Under the pieces are notes generated by a model. The model was not told the DNA's origin, did no database searches, and was given only the letters and a program-made list of their open reading frames with translations. A stretch of 64,000 nt of DNA. Origin: Burkholderia sp. 8Y (GTDB lineage: Bacteria > Pseudomonadota > Gammaproteobacteria > Burkholderiales > Burkholderiaceae). Shown piece by piece: positions 37,389 through 46,380 of this stretch. The translations under genes and the position numbers were made by a program. Within the stretch, counting starts at the first letter, position 1, and the number at the start of each line of letters is the position of its first letter. Location of the stretch: NCBI RefSeq assembly GCF_902506145.1, contig NZ_LR733519.1, positions 1,418,158 through 1,482,157 of the forward strand, read 5' to 3'.

Positions 37389-37715
37389 TCATGTGTTACC
37401 GCGATCGCCGTAACGACGAAGACGATTGCGCAACGCGCCGATCTGATCGAGTAGCTCAAGCGCGAGCGCCACACCGGGCGCGTTGATCTCCAGATCGTTC
37501 GTCAGTCTCTGCGCGGTAACGGCGCGGCGCAGGCATGTACCGCTGAATCGCCATCCTTCGATTCGTGCGCCTTTCGGTTCGAAGGCGCCTTCTTCCACCC
37601 ATCGGACCAGATCGTCCCTCGACGCCCCTGTGATACGGCACAGCTCGACCAGCGTGAACTCAACCTTTTCCTCAACAATTTCGCCTTGTAGACAAGCAGG
37701 ATCATTCGGACTCAT
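37389..37715 (-). CDS. cbpM: chaperone modulator CbpM
   Basis: A 108-residue partner that binds the J domain of CbpA and holds back its activity. It is of the MerR-like helix-turn-helix fold without other domains: FTLVELCRITGASRDDLVRW near 20, VEEGAFEPKGARIEGWRFSG near 42, and a C-terminal coiled helix LELLDQIGALRNRLRRY. It follows cbpA by six bases in the same direction, the standard arrangement. Confidence 0.92.
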   Translation of the reverse strand: MSPNDPACLQGEIVEEKVEFTLVELCRITGASRDDLVRWVEEGAFEPKGARIEGWRFSGTCLRRAVTAQRLTNDLEINAPGVALALELLDQIGALRNRLRRYGDRGNT

Positions 37716-37721
37716 GATGGA

Positions 37722-38654
37722 TCACCCGTAATAATGCGCGCGTGCATCGAAGTGGGACGCCTCGCGCAGCGCAACGTAGGCGGCCTTATTGGCGTCGGTA
37801 TCCGCTGGCGGCAGCACGATCTCCAGCGTCACGTAAAAGTCGCCGGGTGGATTGCCAGGTATCCCGCGACCCTTGAGCCTCAGGCGTCGGCCGGCTGACG
37901 ACTGAGCCGGAACGGTCACGGTGACGTCTCCCGATGGCGTCGGCACGAGGACATCAGCGCCGAGCGCCGCTTCCCACGGCGCAAGCGGAAGGTCCGTCGT
38001 CACGTCGCGGCCCTCGACCCGGTAACGCCCGTGCTCCTCAAGCTCGATCTCCAGATAGAGATCGCCACGCGGAGCGTTGCCGATGCCCGTTCCGCCCTGC
38101 CCCGCGAGCCGCAGCCCCTGGCCATCGAGGATGCCTTTCGGTATTGCAACGTCGAGCGTGCGCGTTTGATATGTCATGCGGCCCTGATCGTCGATCACGG
38201 GCATCTGCAGCGAAACAGTACGCTGCGCGCCGTTGTACAGGTCTTCGAGGCTGACGGAAACCCTCGCGTGGAGGTCCTCGCCCGGCCAGTCGGTCGAATA
38301 TGAACGCGATGCATGTCTTGCGCGTCTGCCGAACAGGTCGCTGAAGAAGTCGTCGTTCACATCGTGCGACTCGTTCCCACCGCCATAGGCGAACTCTTCG
38401 CTCATGTCTGGACGCGGGCGTATCTCGTCTCCGTTCTTGTAACCTGTGCCGAGCGCATCGAACGCCGCTCGCTTCTCCGGATCCTTGAGCACGTCCCAGG
38501 CTTCGCCGACCTCCTTGAATCTCTCTTCGGCGTTCGGGTCTTTGTTAAGGTCCGGATGAAACTTGCGCGCGAGCTTACGATGAGCAGTCTTGATCTCCGC
38601 TTCAGTCGCCGTTCGCGGTACGCCCATGACAGCGTAATAGTCCTTGTATCTCAT
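37722..38654 (-). CDS. cbpA: curved-DNA-binding protein CbpA, DnaJ-type co-chaperone
   Basis: A 310-residue Hsp40. The J domain (1-70) has the DnaK-activating HPD in ARKFHPDLNKDPNAEERF near 33. A short Gly/charged linker (78-120) includes DDFFSDLFGRRAR. Two C-terminal beta domains bind substrate (VSVSLEDLYNGAQRTVSLQM near 138, GQGLRLAGQGGTGIGNAPRG near 185 and GDFYVTLEIVLPP near 275). There is no zinc-finger region, which separates CbpA from DnaJ. The start at 38654 (MRYKDYYAVMGV) is the usual one; an extended in-frame start further upstream is not needed. Confidence 0.95.
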   Translation of the reverse strand: MRYKDYYAVMGVPRTATEAEIKTAHRKLARKFHPDLNKDPNAEERFKEVGEAWDVLKDPEKRAAFDALGTGYKNGDEIRPRPDMSEEFAYGGGNESHDVNDDFFSDLFGRRARHASRSYSTDWPGEDLHARVSVSLEDLYNGAQRTVSLQMPVIDDQGRMTYQTRTLDVAIPKGILDGQGLRLAGQGGTGIGNAPRGDLYLEIELEEHGRYRVEGRDVTTDLPLAPWEAALGADVLVPTPSGDVTVTVPAQSSAGRRLRLKGRGIPGNPPGDFYVTLEIVLPPADTDANKAAYVALREASHFDARAHYYG

Positions 38655-39048
38655 CGTTTCGCGTATCGTCCAAACAATCGACTCCTGGCGGAGGCGGGCA
38701 GTGGCCGGTGCACCAATATCAGTGACTACTATACAAGCTTGTGGCGCAAGCCGTGCGAGGCACAACAAGCTTCGCTTGGCGCGTATGTGTTTCGAATGGC
38801 GCTGAGTTTCCTCTTAACGACCGACTCCATTCTCAGACTTCGTATCTTGCGAACGATGTCGAAAGCCTCGTCGTAGCCAGCCCTTCTCATGCACTGCTTC
38901 AAAGCAATCGGCAACCGACGGCGATGGGGCGCGATTGCATCGCGCGGATATGTCATTCGCTCGGAATGACATCGTCCTTGCCCTCTTTCGTCCTTTGGCG
39001 TTTCGATGCGCCTAACCCACCTCGTTCCCAGTCAACGCGCCGGCTCGA
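38655..39048. other. cbpA upstream region, no gene seen
   Basis: 394 bases with only short frames. The promoter for cbpA is expected in the left part. No heat-shock-type sequence is clear. Confidence 0.5.
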
Positions 39049-39579
39049 TCACGATCTACTATCAGGCGACGTTGTGCTAGCGTCCGCATCGCCCTTCGCG
39101 CCTCCGTAGCTGACAACGACGGTGTTGGCGATGCGGTCGTGCAGCGTTTGGTTCCGAGACGTGAAAAGCACCCATAGAAATCCCGCTCCACATGTCGCGA
39201 ACGTCAGGAAGTAGCCGAACGTCCGCAACGCTGCTTGCCGCGCAGTCATCGGCTGTGCCGTGTCTGCGTCGACTATGCGTAATTTCAGCGCCCGTTTGCC
39301 CGGAGATGTTCCCCAAACCGCCCACAACACACCCGTCATGGCTATGGGAGCGCATTGAGCCAATAGCAGCCACATCGCGGTGAACGCCGCCAAGCCCTCG
39401 GGCGAAAGAGGCATGTTCTCGGGCGATGGTCCCAACGGAACGAAAAGGACAATAGCAGTCCACCATAGCGAATCCAGGAACAAGGCGCGGGCGCGCTGCG
39501 TATAAGTAGCGTAGTGCAATGTGAGCGTCCATCTCGAAGCGTTGGGCTCGCTACGGCGCCGGCGAACATCTGCAATCAC
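39049..39579 (-). CDS. RDD family membrane protein
   Basis: A 176-residue inner-membrane protein with three or four membrane segments. The RDD signature residues are visible: Arg-Ala-Arg-Ala-Leu-Phe-Leu-Asp near 31-37 (R and D of the first segment) and GTSPGKRALKLRIVDAD near 92, a strongly conserved loop in the family. Members have been linked to Na+(Li+)/H+ exchange and stress tolerance, but the role is generally unclear. The start is a GTG at 39579 by length; a later start is possible. Confidence 0.8.
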   Translation of the reverse strand: MIADVRRRRSEPNASRWTLTLHYATYTQRARALFLDSLWWTAIVLFVPLGPSPENMPLSPEGLAAFTAMWLLLAQCAPIAMTGVLWAVWGTSPGKRALKLRIVDADTAQPMTARQAALRTFGYFLTFATCGAGFLWVLFTSRNQTLHDRIANTVVVSYGGAKGDADASTTSPDSRS

Positions 39580-40018
39580 TCACAACGGCCTGCGCAGGAA
39601 GTTCGTCGACGCCCGTCATTCCATCTTGCAAAGCGTCATCTACATGGACAGACTTCGCTGCTTTAAGCCGAGTAGCTTATCGAACGAGTCGCGAGCGTGT
39701 TCAAGCTCAGACGGGCCAGCAGCAGCGCGAACGGAGCGCCTTCTTTCACTTCGTGAAAGTACCCTTTAACAGCGACGAACGCGGCGAGCCGCTTCGGCTA
39801 CCCGTGCAACGTCGCATCCTCGCCGCCGGTGACGGGCCAACGGGGAATAAGCGGTGACGTTCACGACACATCATCTACTATGCTACAAGATACGGAAAAG
39901 GCCGTCTTCGTGGTCGGAAACCGTAGCTCAAGTCCGGCGAATATTAACGGTTGAGCGGTCGATCATCGCAGTTGGGAATGCAGCCGGCCCTTCGAAACTA
40001 ACACGCCCTGAGGTCAAC
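39580..40018. other. 439 bases without a recognisable gene
   Basis: Holds the upstream regions of the divergent RDD gene and the small plus-strand gene. A longer in-frame extension of the latter to 39854 exists but has no ribosome site. Confidence 0.5.
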
Positions 40019-40357
40019 GTGAGACAAGACAACGAAGCATCGAAACTCGACCGGGGGCAAAGCCCGAAAGAATCGCTGCAAACGCTCGCCAGTTACCTCG
40101 AGCGCGCACTCGACAAGGCGACCAGCGTAGTGATGATGCGCCACACTCCCGCTGTCTGCACCGTGTATCTCGGTGATCCATCGGGGCCGCGAGAGGAGTT
40201 GCGCCGGGTCGGAACGATTGAGTCTTCGCTAGCCGATGAGATGCTGGAACTGACATCGTCCGGAATGAACCACCTGGCAATCGATGGTCAACCCTATCGG
40301 TTCATTCGCAGCTTCACGCAGATTGAGGACACGGCCGCCGTCGTTTTCTCGACGTAG
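40019..40357 (+). CDS. small hypothetical protein
   Basis: A 112-residue soluble protein from the GTG at 40019, which has GAGGT four bases upstream. Visible parts: SLQTLASYLERALDKATSVV near 20, a central YLGDPSGPREELRRVGTIES and a closing YRFIRSFTQIEDTAAVVFST strand. The composition is that of a normal soluble alpha-beta protein. I do not recognise the family and no neighbour suggests a job. The start is inferred. Confidence 0.55.
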   Translation: MRQDNEASKLDRGQSPKESLQTLASYLERALDKATSVVMMRHTPAVCTVYLGDPSGPREELRRVGTIESSLADEMLELTSSGMNHLAIDGQPYRFIRSFTQIEDTAAVVFST

Positions 40358-41113
40358 CTATCGATACAGCAGCTCGGGGTGCTTCATTCGGCATTCACCG
40401 TTTGACTGCTCGGCTTAACCGTTTCCTGTCAGTCACCTGCGCTGTCTGCCACGTCGGAGCGGGCGTCGAAGGGCGCTCCGTGGCAAGGTCAGAACGCTGC
40501 ATCGTCCGCGTCGCTCAATAAGAGCGATGAACATCTCAATGAAAAAAGGCCCGCGCGGGGGGCCGGGCGGGCCGAGGTCCACGTCCGAGAGAGAGGGGAA
40601 GGACGCGGCGGAGACGACTCCCAATTGCAATCGTCATACCTGAGGCATCGACTGCGTGCTGCGACGCAACGGCGCCTGCTGTCGGCATCGAAAATTGTGT
40701 CGGCAGGAGCTCCCTGGATTCAGTGCCGCGCTAATTGAAAAGATTACATCGACGACTGCGGGCCAAAAACGCGTGCGCAAGATCATGTGCAGGCAAGCGA
40801 CGACTGTTAGAAGCGGCGCTTGACGGGTCGGCGCACACAAAGCAATCCGCTAATAGCGCGCCTAATACTCGCCTACCGCGATGCATTGCTCGAAAGGTAT
40901 TTGAACACCGCAATGAAACACCGTTGCGCGCAGATCGCGATGGACGGAAGATGCCGCCCCGCATCGTCCCACCCATCAAGCCGCGGCTCGCTGCCGAACG
41001 GTTCAAAGCACCTCGCAAGCCGCCGCATGCAGCCCCGCGCAACAAGATCGTCCTATCACTCTCCCGCGTGCGATGCCAAAGTCACGAACAACATCAACGC
41101 CGAAGGAGTCCCC
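40358..41113. other. 756 bases without a clear gene; holds an orphan minus-strand terminator
   Basis: A minus-strand leader-like frame (ATG about 40637, 33 codons, rich in Arg) ends inside the terminator listed separately, as in attenuation leaders, but no minus-strand gene follows. The right end leads to the GNAT gene. No other coding signal is seen. Confidence 0.5.
40542..40573 (-). terminator. orphan rho-independent terminator on the minus strand
   Basis: On the minus strand GGCCCGC (40573-40567) pairs with GCGGGCC (40554-40548) and is followed by six T. The structure is textbook, yet no identified minus-strand gene ends here. Confidence 0.75.
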
Positions 41114-41989
41114 GTGTCCTCCGCCCAGCTCGCCTCAACGCTCACCTATCGACCGTTCTCCGCCGGCGACATCCCCGCCGCGCACGGCTTGTCGCTCGAA
41201 GTCAAATGGCCGCATCGCGCGGAGGACTGGCGCTTCGGCCTCGACACGGGCGCAGGCTTCGCTGCCGAAGAAAACGGGCGCCTCGTCGGCACGGCGTTGT
41301 ACTGGGAGTACGGCGAGAACGGCGGTTCGCTCGGCCTCGTGATCGTCGCGCCCGACTGGCAGGGGCGCGGGATCGGCCGCAAGCTCATGGAGCTGCTGCT
41401 CGACGCCCTCGGCGAACGCGTGACGGTGCTGCACGCGACGCCCGCCGGCGAGCCGCTCTACGCGAAGCTCGGCTTTGAGCGCATCGGTGAGCTTCTACAG
41501 CATCAGTCGGCGGATTTCGTCGTACCCGGCGTGACGTTGCCGCCCGGCGAACGCATTCGCGCGATGCAGGCTGCCGATGCCGTGACCATCGCAGACCTCG
41601 CGTCGCGTGCAAGCGGGCTGGACCGGGCGGCGTTGATGTCTTCGCTATCCAGGCTCGCGCGGGGCGTCGTGATCGAACGTGGCGGCGACGTGCTTGGTTT
41701 TTCGTTGATGCGCCCGTTCGGGCGCGGGCATGCCATTGGTCCGGTCGTATCGCTAACCGCGGATGGAGCACATATCCAGCGCGCGCAGGCGCTCATCGCG
41801 CATTGGCTGGCTGTCAACGATGGCAAGTTCACGCGCATCGACGTACCCGGCGAATGCGGCCTCTCCGCATGGCTCGACGGACTCGGGCTCAAACGCGTCG
41901 ATACGGTGGTGAGGATGTCGCGCAACGGCACCCCAAAGAGCGATGAGTCCGTCATGCAGTTCGCGATCATCAATCAGGCGCAGGGCTGA
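41114..41989 (+). CDS. tandem-domain GNAT family N-acetyltransferase
   Basis: A 291-residue protein from the GTG at 41114 (AAGGAG five bases upstream). The N-terminal GNAT domain (10-145) has the acetyl-CoA pyrophosphate loop in LVIVAPDWQGRGIGRKLMEL near 77. A second, degenerate GNAT-like domain (155-285) has LASRASGLDRAALMSSLSRL and GRGHAIGPVVSLTADGAHIQ. It is a paralogue of the gene at 61452-62333, with the same two-domain layout. It opens the plus-strand catabolic block, 10 bases before the hydroxyacid dehydrogenase. The substrate is unknown; amine or amino-acid acetylation fits the context. Confidence 0.85.
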   Translation: MSSAQLASTLTYRPFSAGDIPAAHGLSLEVKWPHRAEDWRFGLDTGAGFAAEENGRLVGTALYWEYGENGGSLGLVIVAPDWQGRGIGRKLMELLLDALGERVTVLHATPAGEPLYAKLGFERIGELLQHQSADFVVPGVTLPPGERIRAMQAADAVTIADLASRASGLDRAALMSSLSRLARGVVIERGGDVLGFSLMRPFGRGHAIGPVVSLTADGAHIQRAQALIAHWLAVNDGKFTRIDVPGECGLSAWLDGLGLKRVDTVVRMSRNGTPKSDESVMQFAIINQAQG

Positions 41990-41999
41990 GGGCCGCATC

Positions 42000-42926
42000 A
42001 TGACCTTCCTCTACAAGGCGGACCCCGAGCGCGGCAAGCAATGGGCGCAGCTCTTCGCGCAAAAGGCGCCGCATATCCCGTTCCGCTTGTGGCCCGATAC
42101 GGGCGATGCCGCGAGCGTCCGCTATCTCGCCGCATGGCAGCCGCCCGCCGATATCATGCAGGCGCTGCCGAATCTCGAAGTGATCTTCTCGGTGGGCGCG
42201 GGCATCGATCAATTCGATCTGTCGAGCGTGCCGCCGGACGTCGCGGTCGTGCGGATGACGGAGCCGGGCATTGTCGAAGGCATGGTCGAATATGTGACGC
42301 AGGCCGTGCTCACGCTTCACCGCGATCTCTTCGATTACGCCATTCAGCAGCGCGAGCGCATATGGCGCGACATGCCCGTGCGCCCGGCGGCGACGCGGCG
42401 TATCGGCGTGCTGGGACTCGGCATGCTCGGCACGGCCGTGCTGCAACGGCTGCAGCTTTTCGGCTTTGCGTGCGCAGGCTGGAGCCGCTCGCCGCACGAG
42501 ATCGAAGGCGTCGAATGTCATGCGGGCATGGCTTCGCTCGATGCGTTTCTCGCGCGCAGCGACATCCTCGTTTGCCTGCTTCCACTCACCGACGCGACGC
42601 GCGGCCTGCTGGATGCGCACCTCTTTGCGACGCTGCCGCGCGGCGCATCCGTCATCAACGTCGGGCGCGGGCCGCATGTGATCCAGCAGGATTTGCTCAA
42701 CGCGCTCGACAGCGGGCATCTTCACGCGGCCATTCTCGACGTGACCGATCCCGAGCCGCTGCCGCCGACGCATCCGCTGTGGACGCATCCGCGCGTTCGC
42801 ATCACGCCGCATATCGCGAGCGCGACGCGGCCCGAAAGCGCCGTCGATGTGGTGCTCGACAATCTGCGCCGGCATCGGAATGGCGAGCCGATGATCGGCG
42901 CCATCGACCGCGCGCGCGGCTACTGA
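42000..42926 (+). CDS. D-2-hydroxyacid dehydrogenase, glyoxylate/hydroxypyruvate reductase A type
   Basis: A 308-residue NAD(P)-dependent enzyme of the GhrA group that reduces glyoxylate, hydroxypyruvate or similar 2-oxoacids. Features: SVGAGIDQFDLSSVP near 62, the dinucleotide turn IGVLGLGMLGTAVLQRL near 136, catalytic Arg in INVGRGPHVIQQDLL near 222, Glu in DVTDPEPLP near 251 and His in RITPHIASATRPES near 270. The ATG at 42000 lies ten bases after the GNAT stop, so the two are co-transcribed. A role in clearing a 2-oxoacid made by the following aminotransferase is possible. Confidence 0.9.
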   Translation: MTFLYKADPERGKQWAQLFAQKAPHIPFRLWPDTGDAASVRYLAAWQPPADIMQALPNLEVIFSVGAGIDQFDLSSVPPDVAVVRMTEPGIVEGMVEYVTQAVLTLHRDLFDYAIQQRERIWRDMPVRPAATRRIGVLGLGMLGTAVLQRLQLFGFACAGWSRSPHEIEGVECHAGMASLDAFLARSDILVCLLPLTDATRGLLDAHLFATLPRGASVINVGRGPHVIQQDLLNALDSGHLHAAILDVTDPEPLPPTHPLWTHPRVRITPHIASATRPESAVDVVLDNLRRHRNGEPMIGAIDRARGY

Positions 42927-43081
42927 CCCGCGAAGCGTGCGCCAGCACAAAATGCTGCGCGGCACCCGCAAAACGCCTCATTCGCGCTTTTCCGCGATTT
43001 ATTTGGCGATGCGGATAGCACGGCCCAACCGATAGTATTGAACGGTCCGCAGCCCATTTTCGAAAAAGAGAGAGCCGCATC

Positions 43082-44491
43082 ATGCCGATCCAGTCGCTAG
43101 TCGAAGCCGACCGTGAACACCTGATTCATCCCGTCGTCAGCTATCGCGCGCATGAGGCGCGCGGCGTCACCGTGCTGGATTCCGCGCATGGCGTCTTTCT
43201 GCGCGACAGCGAAGGGCACGAGCTGCTCGATGCATTCTCCGGCCTCTGGTGCGTGAACACGGGCTACGGGCACGCGAGCATCGTCGAGGCCGCCGCGAAG
43301 CAGATGGCGCGCTTGCCGTACGCGACCGGCTATTTCCACTTCGGCTCGGAGCCCGCCATCGAACTGGCCGCGAAGCTCGTCGAGCTGGCGCCGGCATCGC
43401 TGCAACACGTGTACTTCACGCTCGGCGGCTCAGACGCGGTCGATTCCGCGCTGCGCTTCATCACGCACTACTACAACGCGACGGGCCGGCCGTCGAAGAA
43501 GCATTTCATCGCGCAGGAACGCGGCTATCACGGGTCGTCGTCCATCGGCGCCGGCCTGACCGCGCTGCCCGCATTCCACCGCAACTTCGATCTGCCGCTC
43601 GCGACCCAGCATCACATTCCGTCGCCCTATGCGTACCGCAACGATTACGCCGATGACGCCGCATTGATCGCGGCGTCGGTCGCGGCGCTGCACGCGAAGG
43701 TCGACGCGTTGGGCGCGGACAACGTGGCCGCGTTTTTCTGCGAGCCGATTCAGGGATCGGGCGGCGTGATCGTGCCGCCTGTCGGCTGGTTGAAGGCCAT
43801 GCGCGAAGCGTGCCGCAAGCTCGACATTCTCTTCGTGGCCGATGAAGTGATCACCGGCTTCGGCCGCACCGGTCCGCTTTTCGCGTGCGAGGGCGAAGGC
43901 GTCGAGCCGGATTTGATGACGGTCGCGAAGGGACTCACCGCGGGCTATGCGCCGATGGGCGCGGTGCTGATGTCCGACGCGGTGTATCAGGGCATTGCCG
44001 ACGGCGGCGATATCGGCGCGCCCATCGGTCACGGCCACACGTATTCGGCGCATCCGGTGAGCGCGGCGATCGGCCTCGAAGTGATGCGGCTTTATCATGA
44101 AGGCGGGCTGCTTGCGAACGGCCAGGCGCGCGCGCCTCGCTTCGCGGCGGGGCTCGACGCACTGCTTGCGCATCCGCTCGTGGGCGATTCGCGTCATCGC
44201 GGGCTGCTCGGCGCGCTGGAACTCGTCTCGGACAAGACGACGAAGCGGGGCTTCGAGACATCGCTGAAACTCCCGGACCGGATTGCGGCTGCGGCGTATC
44301 GAAACGGCCTCGTGTTCCGCGCGTTCGGCGACAACATTCTGGGTTTTGCGCCGGCGCTTTGTTATACGGAGAGCGACTTCGACTTGATGTTCGAGCGGCT
44401 TGGTAAAACGCTCGACGATGTGCTTGCCGACGACGATGTTCGGGCGGCGCTTAAGGGCACGTCCGAATTTAGTCGCCGCGTGGCTGCGTGA
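43082..44491 (+). CDS. class III aminotransferase (omega-amine:pyruvate type)
   Basis: A 469-residue PLP enzyme. Motifs: GHELLDAFSGLWCVNTGYGH near 42, YFHFGSEPAIELAAKL near 83, GGSDAVDSALRFITHYYNAT near 115, the PLP-side Asp in ILFVADEVITGFGRTGPLFA near 248 and the PLP Lys in LMTVAKGLTAGYAPMGAVLM near 280. The pattern suits the omega-aminotransferases that use putrescine, beta-alanine or other amines with pyruvate as acceptor. The nearest genes (Lrp regulator, semialdehyde dehydrogenase) support amine catabolism: amine to semialdehyde here, then oxidation to the acid. The exact donor is not readable. Confidence 0.92.
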   Translation: MPIQSLVEADREHLIHPVVSYRAHEARGVTVLDSAHGVFLRDSEGHELLDAFSGLWCVNTGYGHASIVEAAAKQMARLPYATGYFHFGSEPAIELAAKLVELAPASLQHVYFTLGGSDAVDSALRFITHYYNATGRPSKKHFIAQERGYHGSSSIGAGLTALPAFHRNFDLPLATQHHIPSPYAYRNDYADDAALIAASVAALHAKVDALGADNVAAFFCEPIQGSGGVIVPPVGWLKAMREACRKLDILFVADEVITGFGRTGPLFACEGEGVEPDLMTVAKGLTAGYAPMGAVLMSDAVYQGIADGGDIGAPIGHGHTYSAHPVSAAIGLEVMRLYHEGGLLANGQARAPRFAAGLDALLAHPLVGDSRHRGLLGALELVSDKTTKRGFETSLKLPDRIAAAAYRNGLVFRAFGDNILGFAPALCYTESDFDLMFERLGKTLDDVLADDDVRAALKGTSEFSRRVAA

Positions 44492-44533
44492 TAACATCGA
44501 TCGACGCCGACATGCGAGACCGAATCACCCACG

Positions 44534-45028
44534 ATGAGCAACGACTGCAAGCTGGACCGAATCGATCTGCGCATTCTCACTCAGTTGCAGAAGCGCGGGC
44601 GCATCACGAACGTCGAGCTTGCCGATGCAGTCGGTTTATCGCCCAGCCCTTGCCTGATTCGCGTGAAGCGGCTGGAAAAGGCGGGGTACATCGTGGGGTA
44701 CGGCGCGCAGATTCAGCTCGAAAAGCTGGGCGACGTGCAGGTGGTTTTCACGGAAGTGACGCTGGCGGATCATCGGCGGGAGGACTTCATCAAGTTCGTC
44801 AATGCGGTGAAGGATGTCGACGAGATCGTCGAGTGTCATCTTGCCAGCGGCGGGTATGACTATCTGCTCAAGTTCGTCACGCGTAGCGTGAGTCATTATC
44901 AACATATCGTGGAAGGGTTGCTCGAGCGGGATATTGGCATCGAGAAGTACTTCAGTTATGTGATTATCAAGACTTCTTTTGTTAAGACGCATTATCCGTT
45001 GGAGGTTTTGTTTTCTAGCGGACATTGA
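44534..45028 (+). CDS. Lrp/AsnC-family transcriptional regulator
   Basis: A 164-residue regulator. The N-terminal helix-turn-helix (LDRIDLRILTQLQKRGRITN near 7, ELADAVGLSPSPCLIRVKRL near 28) is followed by a RAM ligand-binding domain (VVFTEVTLADHRREDFIKFV near 72, IVECHLASGGYDYLLKFVTR near 100). It probably senses an amino acid or amine and controls the neighbouring aminotransferase, whose stop lies 42 bases upstream. Such pairs are often locally autoregulated. Confidence 0.92.
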   Translation: MSNDCKLDRIDLRILTQLQKRGRITNVELADAVGLSPSPCLIRVKRLEKAGYIVGYGAQIQLEKLGDVQVVFTEVTLADHRREDFIKFVNAVKDVDEIVECHLASGGYDYLLKFVTRSVSHYQHIVEGLLERDIGIEKYFSYVIIKTSFVKTHYPLEVLFSSGH

Positions 45029-45088
45029 GGACCTTTTGCGCCGGTTCTGGGCGCTTTTGTGTGTTGCACTGCGGTTTCGGGTTTCTTC

Positions 45089-45156
45089 GTTTCGTGTCGG
45101 TCTATTAGCGTTGCCCCTCCCCGGGGCGGGGCAACACTAATAGACCGACACGAAAC
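45089..45156. repeat. 29-bp inverted repeat, long stem-loop
   Basis: Arms 45089-45117 and 45128-45156 match over 28 of 29 positions; the loop of ten bases is itself almost a palindrome (CCCCGGGG). The left arm begins GTTTCGTGTCGGTCTATTAG. The stem would be very stable. It lies 60 bases after the Lrp stop and may act as a transcription barrier or as a dispersed intergenic repeat. Confidence 0.9.
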
Positions 45157-45160
45157 ATAA

Positions 45161-45206
45161 GAACCGCAAAGAACAGCAAAGAACAGCAAAGAACAGCAAA
45201 GAACCG
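45161..45206. repeat. 10-bp tandem repeat (GAACMGCAAA), four and a half copies
   Basis: GAACCGCAAA once, GAACAGCAAA three times, then GAACCG. It follows directly on the long stem-loop and precedes the dehydrogenase by about 75 bases. Confidence 0.9.
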
Positions 45207-45281
45207 AGTACGATAAAACAAAGCGCAGCAGACAACCCCACGCGCCGCGAGCAAAAAACGCCCACCAGGAGCCAACCCAAA

Positions 45282-46349
45282 ATGCCAGAAAACAAATTCC
45301 GCATAGCCGTAATCCCCGGCGATGGAATCGGCAAAGAAGTGATGCCCGAAGCCCTGCGCACGCTGGATGCAGTGAGCAAACGCTTCGACATCGCGCTCGA
45401 ATACCAGCACATCGAATGGGCAAGCTGCGACTACTACGCCGCCCACGGCCAGATGATGCCCGACGACTGGAAGGCGCAGCTCGAAACCGCCGACGCCATC
45501 CTGTTCGGCGCCGTGGGCTGGCCGCAAACCGTGCCCGATCACGTCTCGCTGTGGGGATCGCTCCTCAAGTTCCGCCGCGAGTTCGATCAATACATCAACC
45601 TGCGCCCCGCGCGTCTCTTCGACGGCGTGCCGTCGCCGCTCGCGAACCGCAAGGCCGGCGACATCGATTTCATGATCGTGCGCGAGAACACCGAAGGCGA
45701 ATACTCGTCCGTCGGCGGCGTCAGTTTCGAAGGCACCGACCGCGAGTTCGTATCGCAAACATCTATCTTCACGCGCCAGGGCGCGGAGCGCGTGCTCAAG
45801 TTCGCGTTCGATCTCGCGCAGCAACGCGCGAAGAAAATCACGGTCGCGACCAAGAGCAACGGCATCTCCATCAGCATGCCGTGGTGGGACGCCCGCGCCG
45901 CCGAAATCGCCACGCAATACCCGGACGTCGCGTGGGACAAGCAGCATATCGACATCCTCTGCGCGCGCTTCGTGCTCAATCCCGATCGCTTCGATGTGGT
46001 CGTCGCAACCAATCTCTTCGGCGACATTCTGTCGGACCTCGGCCCGGCGTGCACCGGCACCATCGGGATTGCGCCGTCCGCGAACATGAATCCTGAGCGC
46101 ACGTTCCCGTCGCTCTTCGAGCCCGTGCACGGGTCCGCGCCGGATATCGCGGGCAAAGGCATCGCCAATCCCATCGCGATGATCTGGTCCGCCGCGATGA
46201 TGCTCGACTTCCTCGGCCAGCGCGCCGCGCACGATGCGATTCTCTCCGCCATCGAGTCCGTGCTCAAGGAAGGGCCGCACACGGGCGACCTCGGCGGCAA
46301 AGCCAACACGAAGGAAGTCGGAGAAGCCATCGCACAGCGGCTCGGCTGA
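45282..46349 (+). CDS. tartrate/D-malate dehydrogenase (isopropylmalate dehydrogenase superfamily)
   Basis: A 355-residue NAD-dependent decarboxylating dehydrogenase of the TtuC/DmlA group. Features: VIPGDGIGKEVMPEALRTLD at the N-terminus, SLWGSLLKFRREFDQYINLR near 89 (substrate Args), FMIVRENTEGEYSSVGGVSF near 130, the metal-binding Asp residues in ATNLFGDILSDLGPACTG near 245 and FEPVHGSAPDIAGKG near 283. These enzymes act on tartrate, D-malate or related 2-hydroxydiacids. It is followed 31 bases later by succinate-semialdehyde dehydrogenase, so the products may meet at C4 dicarboxylates. Confidence 0.92.
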   Translation: MPENKFRIAVIPGDGIGKEVMPEALRTLDAVSKRFDIALEYQHIEWASCDYYAAHGQMMPDDWKAQLETADAILFGAVGWPQTVPDHVSLWGSLLKFRREFDQYINLRPARLFDGVPSPLANRKAGDIDFMIVRENTEGEYSSVGGVSFEGTDREFVSQTSIFTRQGAERVLKFAFDLAQQRAKKITVATKSNGISISMPWWDARAAEIATQYPDVAWDKQHIDILCARFVLNPDRFDVVVATNLFGDILSDLGPACTGTIGIAPSANMNPERTFPSLFEPVHGSAPDIAGKGIANPIAMIWSAAMMLDFLGQRAAHDAILSAIESVLKEGPHTGDLGGKANTKEVGEAIAQRLG

Positions 46350-46380
46350 CCATCCATCGTTCATTGATACGGACGCCTAA

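Noticed and set aside
38313-38876. Plus-strand frame of 187 codons opposite cbpA
   Set aside because: Antisense to the J domain coding region; no independent support.
40820-41113. An upstream start for the first GNAT gene, about 98 residues longer
   Set aside because: The extension has no domain character; the GTG at 41114 has a clear ribosome site and matches the paralogue.
45161-45206. Short tandem repeat considered as a CRISPR array
   Set aside because: Units are contiguous 10-mers without spacers, and no cas genes are present.
45282-46349. Dehydrogenase considered as leucine-biosynthetic isopropylmalate dehydrogenase
   Set aside because: No leuA, leuC or leuD is nearby and the substrate-region residues (SLWGSLLKFRREFDQY) fit the tartrate/D-malate group better.
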